From NCBI GenBank assembly GCA_937952135.1, contig CALFYL010000125.1, positions 1 to 7,252 on the forward strand: a stretch of 7,252 nt of DNA, written 5' to 3'. Under the pieces are notes generated by a model that worked only from the letters and a program-made list of their open reading frames with translations, was not told the origin of the DNA and ran no database searches. Origin of the DNA: an uncultured Planctomycetia bacterium (GTDB taxonomy: Bacteria; Planctomycetota; UBA1135; GCA-002686595). This document shows, piece after piece, positions 1 to 5,469 of this stretch (the stretch's first letter is position 1; each line of letters starts with the position of its first letter). The position numbers were made by a program, and so were the translations under genes.

Positions 1-147
1 CGAGACAGCGAAGTTCAGGCAGCAATCTGGTGGTTGGTGGAAAGTAGCCGCCGCTCCGAAGCCCGGGAGGTCATAGAACGAAGTTTGCCGTCGTGTGGAG
101 TCCGGCCCGCGACGGTTGCAATCGAGTTGAAGAGACTCGAGTTGTGA
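1..147 (+). CDS. Possible C-terminal end of an upstream gene (partial)
   Basis: Frame 1 is open from the left edge to a TGA at 145-147, giving 48 residues with no start inside the window. The translation looks protein-like: it contains AAIWWLVESSRRSEAREV and ends in ATVAIELKRLEL, a charged, probably helical tail. The other two plus-strand frames meet stops by about position 75. Third-position GC is roughly two thirds by eye, lower than in the methyltransferase and terminase genes downstream. No family is recognisable. A run of 48 open codons can arise by chance in GC-rich DNA, so this is tentative; a competing minus-strand open frame covers the same bases but looks less protein-like. Confidence 0.33.
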   Translation, partial: RDSEVQAAIWWLVESSRRSEAREVIERSLPSCGVRPATVAIELKRLEL

Positions 148-248
148 TTGCGTAGCCTTGAGGGGTTCGGCCGTTCCATCGCGTAGGCTCGCACTATTCC
201 TAACACGCTCGGATAAGCGGCTATCATCGGACTGTCAGCACCTGCGCA

Positions 249-596
249 GTTGCCCGCAGGTTGCCCGAATCCGGGGCGTCGGACACCCTGACGCACCACA
301 CGCGCCGGCGCGACGAAGTCGACCGTTCATGACCCCGCCTCAGCCGCGCCAGTAGACTCGCGGTTGTCCGCTGGTTGCCCGATTGCGGCTCTTTGCGGTG
401 GACAACTTCCGCCCCCAAAAGCCCCTCAGCGGCCTCGCCAAGAGCGATTTGCGTGGTTGACCGCGGGCAACTTGCGGTCACCCCCAGCCGCGATCGGTCA
501 ACTTGCCTTTTCACCGTCGAGCGACGGCGCTCACATGTGTCGCACTCTGCTTGAGCGCTGGTTGTCCGCGAGCTAACTTGTCCGCTGTCGGGCAAC
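249..596. repeat. Iteron-like cluster of GTTGNCCG motifs
   Basis: The non-coding stretch 148-686 carries an 8-base motif many times on both strands. Plus-strand copies are at 249-256, 260-267, 363-370, 374-381, 456-463 and 561-568, with a one-mismatch copy at 577-584. Minus-strand copies are at 464-471, 495-502 and 589-596, with a one-mismatch copy at 399-406. The variable fourth-from-last base is C, T or A. Two direct pairs (249/260 and 363/374) start exactly 11 bp apart, about one helical turn, and 456-471 is an abutting inverted pair forming a near-palindrome. A related TTGCGG word recurs at 383, 393 and 472. Chance predicts well under one copy in this length. Such clusters are typical of replication-origin iterons, operator arrays, or arm sites of integrases and transposases. 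Which of these applies cannot be read from the sequence. Nothing recognisable lies in 148-248. Confidence 0.72.
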
Positions 597-653
597 TGTC
601 CAAGGCGGCGTGATCGCCGCGCCAAAGTCCAAGTCCTGCGCCGCCCGGCCGTT

Positions 654-669
654 CGGAGCCGTGGCTCCG
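654..669 (+). promoter_or_regulatory. Palindrome/hairpin just upstream of the methyltransferase start
   Basis: CGGAGC at 654-659 and GCTCCG at 664-669 form a perfect inverted repeat around CGTG, ending 17 bases before the GTG start at 687. There is no following T-run, so it is not a classic intrinsic terminator. It could be an operator, or a leader hairpin affecting the weak ribosome site (GGA at 676-678). A second inverted repeat, GCGGCG/CGCCGC, is at 605-620. GC-rich DNA makes short palindromes common, so function is uncertain. Confidence 0.3.
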
Positions 670-686
670 CGACTTGGAATCGATCC

Positions 687-1967
687 GTGGCGAATCAGTG
701 GACAGTCGAGTGGACGGCGGTCGAGCGCCTCTTCCCCAATCCCTCCAATCCGCGCCGCAACGAGGCCGCGGTCCCGCATGTCGCCGCGTCGATCCGGCGC
801 TTCGGCTGGCAGCAGCCGATCGTCGCCAAACGCTCCGGCGAGGTGATCGCCGGCCACACGAGGCTGGCGGCCGCCAAGCAGCTCGGCGAGACGAGCGTGC
901 CGGTCGTGTGGTTCGAGGGCACGGACCTGGACGCGATCGCCTTCAACATCGCCGACAACCGCACCCACGAGTTCGCCGAGTGGGATGACGCGGCGCTGGC
1001 CAAGCTGCTGGGCGAGCTGCGCGACGAGGACGCCCTCGACGCCGTCGGCTACTCCGCTGACGAAGTCGACGCGCTGATCGCTGAGCTCGACGCGCTCTCT
1101 CGCGACCCCGCGAGCGTCGACGACCAGGGCCCCGGCGTTCCGCCCGAACAGCCCACGAGCCGCACGGGCGACCTCTGGTTGCTCGGCGAGCACCGCCTGC
1201 TGTGCGGCGACTCGACCAAGCCCGAGGACATCGCGCGTGTGCTCGCCGGCGAGAAGGTCGCGTTGCTCTCGACCGATCCGCCGTACTGCGTCAACTACAC
1301 CGGCAACGACCGGCCGATCCACGACGGCAAGCCCTCGGGCAAGGACTGGAGCCACGTCTACCGAGAGATCGACATCAAGGACCTGGGCGAGTTCCTCGAC
1401 GGCGTGCTCTCGGCCGCGCTGCCGCACCTGCGTGAGCACGCGCCGGTCTACGTCTGGCACGCGCACGTGCAGCAGCCGACCGTCGCCGCGGCGTTCGAGC
1501 GCCACGGCCTGTTGCTCCACCAGATCCTGGTGTGGGTCAAACCCTGCGCGGTCTTCGGCCACAGCTTCTTCCGCTGGCGCCACGAGCCCTGCGCCTTCGG
1601 TTGGAAGAAGGGCAGCAAGCCCGAGCACGGCACGGCGCAGCTCGACTCGGTGTGGGAGTGCGACTGGGAGGGCAACCAGCGCGTGGTGGGCAACGAGCAC
1701 CCCACTCAGAAGCCCACGCGCCTGTTCGAGATCCCGCTCGAGCTGCACACCCGTCCGGGCGAGGTCGTCCTCGAGCCCTTCTCGGGCAGCGGCAGCCAGC
1801 TGATCGCGGCGGAGAAGCTCAGCCGTCGCTGCCGCGCGGTCGAGATCAGCCCGGCCTTCGTCGATGTTGCGATACGACGCTGGCAGCGCGCGACCGGCAA
1901 GCAGGCGATCCTCGAAGCGACGGGGGAGAGCTACGACGCTCTCGCGGCACAGCGAGGCGCGGCGTGA
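687..1967 (+). CDS. ParB-like domain / beta-class DNA methyltransferase
   Basis: Predicted 426-residue S-adenosylmethionine-dependent DNA methyltransferase with an N-terminal ParB/sulfiredoxin-like domain. The ParB-like part (about residues 8-95) includes IRRFGWQQPIVAK and the GHTR motif at 56-59. The linker leads into the LLCGDST motif (171-177), then DPPY (197-200, catalytic motif IV), HPTQKP (338-343) and FSGSGS (365-370, the SAM-binding motif I). DPPY before the FxGxG motif is the beta-class order, and DPPY rather than SPPY favours N6-adenine, although N4-cytosine is not excluded. Length is normal for this fusion, which is common in phages and integrated elements. The start is GTG with only a weak upstream GGA; the ParB domain begins immediately after it, supporting this choice. 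Its stop overlaps the next start (GTGA, 1964-1967), so it is probably co-translated with the terminase genes. No restriction enzyme is beside it, suggesting an orphan methylase protecting element DNA or marking it for packaging (inference). Confidence 0.93.
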   Translation: MANQWTVEWTAVERLFPNPSNPRRNEAAVPHVAASIRRFGWQQPIVAKRSGEVIAGHTRLAAAKQLGETSVPVVWFEGTDLDAIAFNIADNRTHEFAEWDDAALAKLLGELRDEDALDAVGYSADEVDALIAELDALSRDPASVDDQGPGVPPEQPTSRTGDLWLLGEHRLLCGDSTKPEDIARVLAGEKVALLSTDPPYCVNYTGNDRPIHDGKPSGKDWSHVYREIDIKDLGEFLDGVLSAALPHLREHAPVYVWHAHVQQPTVAAAFERHGLLLHQILVWVKPCAVFGHSFFRWRHEPCAFGWKKGSKPEHGTAQLDSVWECDWEGNQRVVGNEHPTQKPTRLFEIPLELHTRPGEVVLEPFSGSGSQLIAAEKLSRRCRAVEISPAFVDVAIRRWQRATGKQAILEATGESYDALAAQRGAA

Positions 1968-2440
1968 GCGCGAAGATCCCGAACGAGGCATTCGAGTACT
2001 ACGTGGGCCTGGGCGCCGCGCGCAGCTACCAGGCCGTCGCCGAGAAGTACGGCGTCAGCAAGCAAGCGATCACCAAGTGCGCCACGCGCGAGCACTGGCA
2101 GGATCGCCTGGAGGCGATCGAGGTGCGTGCTCGTGAACGCAGTGACCAGAAGTCGGTCGAGAGCGTCGACGAGATGAACCAGCGCCACCTCAAGATGCTG
2201 GCGGTGGTCGAGCGCAAGGCGTTGGAGGCGCTGCGCAGCTTCCCGATGTCGACCGCAATGGAGGCGGTCAGGGCGCTGGAGATCGCGATGCGCCAGACGC
2301 GCCTGATCCGCGGGGAGCCGACCGAGCGCAGCGCGACCAGCATCGAGGAGACGATCCGCCGCGAGTACGAGCGCTGGATGGTCCCGGCCGGCGAGGCCGC
2401 GAAAGGCGCGCCCGGGGGGCATCAAGATGACGCCGCGTAG
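1964..2440 (+). CDS. terS: Terminase small subunit (probable)
   Basis: Predicted 158-residue DNA-recognition subunit of the packaging terminase, which would bind the pac/cos site and load the large subunit. Residues about 19-46 form a helix-turn-helix (SYQAVAEKYGVSKQAITKCA), followed by a tryptophan at 45 and a long charged, helical central region (about 47-115), suited to oligomerisation. The C-terminal tail is short and polar. An open frame extends upstream inside the methyltransferase gene, but the GTG at 1964 is chosen because it overlaps the methyltransferase stop as GTGA and leaves a normal-sized protein starting just before the DNA-binding domain. It overlaps the large-subunit start by 14 bases. 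Identification rests on the helix-turn-helix, size and position directly before a clear large subunit; sequence alone would only say DNA-binding protein. Confidence 0.8.
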   Translation: MSAKIPNEAFEYYVGLGAARSYQAVAEKYGVSKQAITKCATREHWQDRLEAIEVRARERSDQKSVESVDEMNQRHLKMLAVVERKALEALRSFPMSTAMEAVRALEIAMRQTRLIRGEPTERSATSIEETIRREYERWMVPAGEAAKGAPGGHQDDAA

Positions 2441-3707
2441 GTTCGACAAGTTGGCGCTGTTCCAGGACCTCGGCTACGAGCCGCACGAGGGGCAGCGCGC
2501 GGTGCACGCATCGAGCGCGCCGCGCCGCGTCGTCGCCTGCGGCGTGCGCTGGGGCAAGACCAAGTGCGCCGCGATGGAGGGCCTCGCCGCCGCGATGGCC
2601 CCGGCGGAACGTTCGATTGGCTGGGTCGTCGCGCCGACCTACGATCTCGCCGACCGCGTGTTTCGAGAGATCGAGATCGTTGCGCTGCAGAAGCTCCGCC
2701 ACCGCGTCGAGTCGATCAAGGACGCCGAGCGCCGCATCGTGCTGCGCAATATGGCCGGCGGCACGAGCGAGATCCGCGCGAAGTCCGCCGACAACCCGGT
2801 CTCGCTGCTAGGCGAGGGTCTCGACTTTCTCATCGTGGACGAGGCCAGTCGCCTCAAGCCGGCGATCTGGCAGTCGCACCTCTCGCAGCGGCTGATCGAC
2901 AAGCGCGGCTGGGCGCTCTTGATCTCGACGCCGCGCGGCAAGGGCTACCTCTACGACCTCTTCCGCCGCGGCGAGGGGCCCGATCGCGATCCCGACTTCG
3001 AGTCGTGGTCGGCGCCGAGCTGGACCAACCCGTTGCTCGACCGCGAGCAGATCGAGGAAGAGCGCCGGCGCGTGCCCGAGCGCGTGTTCGCGCAGGAGTA
3101 CGGCGCGCAGTTCCTCGAGGGGTCGGGCGCGGTGTTCCGCTACGTGCGCGAGGCGGCGACGGGCGCTTGGCAGGATCCCGTGCCGGGCGTCCGCTACTTC
3201 GGCGGGCTGGACCTCGCCAAGGTCGAGGACTTCACCGTGCTGACCATCATGGATCGCAGCGGCCGAGTGGTGTTCGTCGACCGCTTCCACCGGCTCGACT
3301 GGTCCCTGCAGGTGCAGCGGATCGTCGCGGCGACGCGACGCTACCGCGGGGTGGCGACGATGTGCGACGTCACCGGGGTGGGGGATCCGATCTACGAGGC
3401 ACTGCGCGGCGCGGGCTGCGACGTCAATCCGTACCCGTTCACGGCGCAGTCCAAGCGCCAGCTGGTCGACAACCTCGCGCTGATGCTGGAGCAGCGGCAG
3501 ATCGTGTTGCCCAAGCCCGAGCTGTGGCCTGAGGGCCTCGATGAGCTGGAGGCGTTCGAGTACTCGGTCACCGAGCAGGGACACGTGCGCTCCGGCGCGC
3601 CAGGAGGGATGCACGACGACTGCGTGATGAGCCTAGCGCTCGCAGCGTGGGGCGCTGGCCCGTGGCGCAGGCGGCACACCGGGACGATGGGGCTCTTGTG
3701 TCTCTGA
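2427..3707 (+). CDS. terL: Phage terminase large subunit (ATPase-nuclease)
   Basis: Predicted 426-residue packaging motor that hydrolyses ATP to pump DNA into a prohead and cuts the concatemer. The N-terminal ATPase has an adenine-binding-type segment EGQRAVHAS (21-29), Walker A GVRWGKT (39-45), Walker B LDFLIVDEA (132-140) with the catalytic acid E139, and coupling motif STP (168-170 region). The C-terminal RNase H-like nuclease shows acidic residues at D262 (GGLDLAK), D314 (CDVTG) and D397/D398 (GMHDDCV), the expected metal-binding set. Length is usual for the compact terminase-6 type. The start ATG at 2427 is preceded by a GGGGGG stretch at 2414-2419 that can act as a ribosome site. The reading frame is intact with all key motifs present, so it looks functional. 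Unusually, no portal gene follows; the next 427 bases are non-coding repeats. Confidence 0.95.
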   Translation: MTPRRFDKLALFQDLGYEPHEGQRAVHASSAPRRVVACGVRWGKTKCAAMEGLAAAMAPAERSIGWVVAPTYDLADRVFREIEIVALQKLRHRVESIKDAERRIVLRNMAGGTSEIRAKSADNPVSLLGEGLDFLIVDEASRLKPAIWQSHLSQRLIDKRGWALLISTPRGKGYLYDLFRRGEGPDRDPDFESWSAPSWTNPLLDREQIEEERRRVPERVFAQEYGAQFLEGSGAVFRYVREAATGAWQDPVPGVRYFGGLDLAKVEDFTVLTIMDRSGRVVFVDRFHRLDWSLQVQRIVAATRRYRGVATMCDVTGVGDPIYEALRGAGCDVNPYPFTAQSKRQLVDNLALMLEQRQIVLPKPELWPEGLDELEAFEYSVTEQGHVRSGAPGGMHDDCVMSLALAAWGAGPWRRRHTGTMGLLCL

Positions 3708-3733
3708 GCCGCGGCGGTAGAGCGCCAACGCGT

Positions 3734-3940
3734 TGATGTGCGTCATCGCACTCGAACGTGCTGATGCGCGCTCGGACGCTCCATCGCGCGCCTCTTGCGC
3801 CGTCGATCACTTTGTGCACTTTGCGACGTCTCGCGCGCCTTGTGCTCTCCGAGTGCACTTCGATCGCATCGAGCGTCCTCGCGCACGTGTGACGCCTCGT
3901 GCGCCTTGCGTGCTCTGAGAGCACTTGATCACTTTGACAC
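3734..3940. repeat. Degenerate direct repeats with spaced near-palindromes between terL and the HTH gene
   Basis: Positions 3708-4134 contain no convincing gene on either strand. Three copies of TCG(C/T)GCGCCT lie at 3784, 3831 and 3897. GATCACTTTG occurs exactly twice (3805-3814 and 3927-3936), and G(T/A)GCACTT three times (3814, 3853, 3919). Near-palindromes follow one another: GTGCAC at 3814-3819, GTGCTCTCCGAGTGCAC at 3842-3858 (one mismatched pair), CACGTG at 3884-3889, and GTGCTCTGAGAGCAC at 3910-3924 (perfect 7-base arms). Their centres are about 30-37 bp apart, close to three helical turns. A hairpin GTGCG/CGCAC at 3738-3751 follows terL but lacks a T-run. The architecture fits cooperative binding sites (operator array, origin or packaging site). 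A perfect -35-like TTGACA at 3934-3939 has no good -10 partner. Confidence 0.55.
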
Positions 3941-4097
3941 CGCCCGTGTTCGGTTGAACTCGAGCGACACGCAGTTCGTATCTGCAAACGGCGCCGAAAT
4001 CGAAACACGCGGCTGCGTGCAAAGCCTGACTCTGACGACGCTTAAGACTCGGCTCGAACGGCTTGCACTTGCGCCGCGCCGTCGCGCATCGCCATAA

Positions 4098-4116
4098 GCC
4101 GGCTCAACCAGCTGGC
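4098..4116 (+). promoter_or_regulatory. Small hairpin before the HTH gene
   Basis: GCCGGCT at 4098-4104 can pair with AGCTGGC at 4110-4116 (seven pairs including one G-U) around the loop CAACC. It ends 18 bases before the ATG at 4135 and 9 bases before the AGGTG ribosome site at 4126-4130, so it could influence translation of that gene. It may equally be chance in GC-rich DNA. Confidence 0.2.
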
Positions 4117-4134
4117 AATCGCAACAGGTGCACC

Positions 4135-5130
4135 ATGGTCATTGGTCAAAGCAAGGTGGTCGCGAAGGGTGTCACTCGACGACTCGAACACCCGGCCGCG
4201 GCGCTCGCGCTGGCGCTGCGCTCGCAGCTCGACGGACTTCATCGAGGCGATGTTCATAGCCTAGTGCGCGCAGAACGCGCCGTTCTCCTCGCGGACAGGT
4301 ACCAAGCGGCATTGCGCTTGAGGTATCCACGGTTGCCGTCCCTGCGGCTGAAGCTGTCCGAGGACCCGGTTTCCGCGCTGACGGCACGGCTCGATTGGGC
4401 GCTGCGCGCTCTAGACGTGCCCATCGCCGATGCCGTCGACGATGCCGAGGCACGGTGCAGGATCGACGATGACGAGTTGGAGCGCATCATCGAGGAACTC
4501 GCACTGCTGTCCAAGATCCAGTCGCTCAGCGTCACGCGCGCCCGAATCGAAGAGGAGCGTCGTCGTACTGCAGCAGCCACCGCCGCGGACGAGTTGACGG
4601 CCGGCGCACCGAACGTCGGCGCCTCCGACGGCGCAGGCAAGCTCGACGACGCCAACGCGGGCAGTAGTTCGGCCACCGCCGGCGATCAGGTTCCCGTACT
4701 GGCGGCGGGTGCGCAGGTGGGCGTCCCGAGTGCTCGGCCGGGAATGGACGACGCGCGTGGGGGCGCCGTGTTCGACGACGAGAACTCGCAGTTGTCCGCA
4801 ACCACGTCTTCCAACCCCGCCTCGATTCCAGGACCTCTCAGTTACAAGCGCCGACGCCAAGTGGCAGGAAAGCCGCCGTTGCCGACGGGACCGAAGCTCA
4901 TGAAGGTTGATGCGGCAATCTCCCTGCTGAACACGCCTGGTCGCACCTGGACCGTTGCCGAACTGGCTCGGCACGTGGGATGCGCCAAACAAACGCTGCA
5001 CGGCTCGAAGAGATTCATGTGTGCCTGGAACGCACTGAAGGCAAGTGCGTGCATCACGAGGGGCTTCAAGCACGACGATCGCGTCGAGGCGGTCGACGAA
5101 CAAGACCTGACCGCTGAGGGAGAATCCTGA
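4135..5130 (+). CDS. Unrecognised protein with C-terminal helix-turn-helix
   Basis: A 331-residue protein of no family I can name. Residues 1-145 are alanine/leucine/charge-rich and probably helical (an acidic stretch around 101-122, then a possible coiled coil ending in RIEEERRR at 137-144). Residues about 146-235 are a low-complexity Ala/Gly/Ser/Asp/Pro linker, probably disordered. A basic patch, YKRRR, lies at 237-241. Residues about 256-305 look like a compact DNA-binding domain with a helix-turn-helix at 272-293 (TVAELARHVGCAKQTLHG). The frame is open upstream to a TTG at 4063, but the ATG at 4135 has an AGGTG ribosome site at 4126-4130 and is preferred. It sits alone between two repeat-rich non-coding regions, so it could be a regulator or origin-binding initiator of this element (inference). 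The coding potential is well supported; the function is not. Confidence 0.75.
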   Translation: MVIGQSKVVAKGVTRRLEHPAAALALALRSQLDGLHRGDVHSLVRAERAVLLADRYQAALRLRYPRLPSLRLKLSEDPVSALTARLDWALRALDVPIADAVDDAEARCRIDDDELERIIEELALLSKIQSLSVTRARIEEERRRTAAATAADELTAGAPNVGASDGAGKLDDANAGSSSATAGDQVPVLAAGAQVGVPSARPGMDDARGGAVFDDENSQLSATTSSNPASIPGPLSYKRRRQVAGKPPLPTGPKLMKVDAAISLLNTPGRTWTVAELARHVGCAKQTLHGSKRFMCAWNALKASACITRGFKHDDRVEAVDEQDLTAEGES

Positions 5131-5265
5131 AAAAGTTTGCTTCAGGAAACGGCCTGCACGGCCCCGAGAAGGTCATCTCGGGCACGCCGAGAACAGCAGT
5201 CAGGTCGATGCACGACCTGACTTTCCCTGTCTGACCTGGGGATCTCCAGAAGGAGCGAGTGCTCC
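5125..5265 (+). promoter_or_regulatory. Consecutive inverted repeats (structured leader or origin candidate)
   Basis: The gap between the HTH gene and the replication operon is almost completely covered by inverted repeats. TCCTGAA/TTCAGGA lies at 5125-5131 and 5141-5147 and contains the stop codon of the upstream gene. GGCC/GGCC is at 5151-5163, CCCGAGA/TCTCGGG at 5163-5182, a 10-base perfect stem at 5198-5222, the imperfect palindrome CTGGGGATCTCCAG at 5236-5249, and GGAGC/GCTCC at 5252-5265. The 6-base word GACCTG recurs at 5104 and 5233 and in both arms of the 5198-5222 stem. The last hairpin pairs part of an AAGGAG sequence at 5250-5255. As RNA this could be an attenuating leader for the primase operon; as DNA it could be an origin or operator region. 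No family of structured RNA is recognised. Confidence 0.55.
5198..5222 (+). terminator. Perfect 10-bp stem-loop, possible terminator or attenuator
   Basis: AGTCAGGTCG at 5198-5207 pairs perfectly with CGACCTGACT at 5213-5222 around the 5-base loop ATGCA. Only a short T-run (5222-5224) follows, so it would be a weak intrinsic terminator for the HTH gene transcript, or an attenuator ahead of the replication operon. The perfect dyad could equally be a protein-binding operator. Confidence 0.35.
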
Positions 5266-5271
5266 GAGGAG
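5266..5271 (+). promoter_or_regulatory. Ribosome binding site of the 62-residue gene
   Basis: GAGGAG ends 9 bases before the GTG at 5281 and fixes that start. It lies immediately after the GGAGC/GCTCC hairpin (5252-5265), so leader folding could affect its access. Confidence 0.6.
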
Positions 5272-5280
5272 ATTCACCAA

Positions 5281-5469
5281 GTGAAGCAGATCGACTCACG
5301 CAAGCGGGACCACAGTTGGTCCGACGACCCGACGGCTTGGTTCATCACGTTGCAGCGCGCTCGAAGCCAGCGCGACCTAGACCTTGAGGCTGTGGCGCTG
5401 CGCGAACTGGCGCGCCTGGGCGTGCATGTGGCCATCACCGGCGCACGGGACACGGAGGCGCAGCCGTGA
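5281..5469 (+). CDS. Small conserved-looking protein of the replication operon, function unknown
   Basis: A 62-residue, mostly charged, soluble protein, starting at GTG behind a good GAGGAG site. It has a basic N-terminus (SRKRDHSW), then PTAWFITLQRARSQRD (about residues 17-32) and a helix with ELARLGVHV (about 42-50); no membrane segment, cysteines or signal peptide. The stop overlaps the next gene as GTGA (5466-5469), which indicates translational coupling to the primase-like protein. That coupling is the best evidence that it is real and acts with it, perhaps as a small accessory or nucleic-acid-binding partner. I do not recognise a named family. Confidence 0.72.
   Translation: MKQIDSRKRDHSWSDDPTAWFITLQRARSQRDLDLEAVALRELARLGVHVAITGARDTEAQP

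Noticed and set aside
249..596. CRISPR array
   Set aside because: The repeated unit is only 8 bases, occurs on both strands and at irregular distances; no 25-40 base repeat with uniform spacers.
573..1991. Long minus-strand open frame (472 codons) opposite the methyltransferase
   Set aside because: Antisense shadow of a high-GC gene; the plus strand encodes clear ParB and methyltransferase motifs, and the minus product is Arg/Ala/Val-rich with no motif.
2808..3614. Minus-strand open frame opposite terL
   Set aside because: Shadow of the terminase nuclease domain; composition is His/Arg-rich without domain features.
3733..3918. Plus-strand 61-codon open frame in the repeat region
   Set aside because: Its sequence simply reads through the degenerate repeats and is Arg/Ala/Cys-rich; no ribosome site.
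3934..3960. Promoter with perfect TTGACA -35
   Set aside because: No acceptable -10 hexamer at 15-19 bp; the best (TGAACT) matches only half the consensus. Kept only as a remark in the repeat entry.
3568..4008. Minus-strand open frame across the terL end and the repeat region
   Set aside because: Very Arg-rich and low in hydrophobic residues, overlaps the conserved end of terL, no ribosome site; the repeats are better treated as non-coding.
4041..4075. tRNA-like GGCTCGAACGG sequence
   Set aside because: Resembles a T-loop only superficially; no acceptor, D or anticodon stems could be paired around it.
4063..4134. Upstream TTG start extending the HTH protein by 24 residues
   Set aside because: The extension is His/Arg-rich with no ribosome site; the ATG at 4135 has AGGTG at a workable distance.
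4791..4798. Extra GTTGTCCG copy inside the HTH gene
   Set aside because: About one copy of GTTGNCCG is expected by chance in a window this long; it is isolated and coding.
5259..5390. Alternative small frame starting at GTG 5259 behind AAGGAG
   Set aside because: Start spacing from the AAGGAG is too short, the frame is brief and Arg/Pro-rich, and it overlaps the better supported 62-residue gene.
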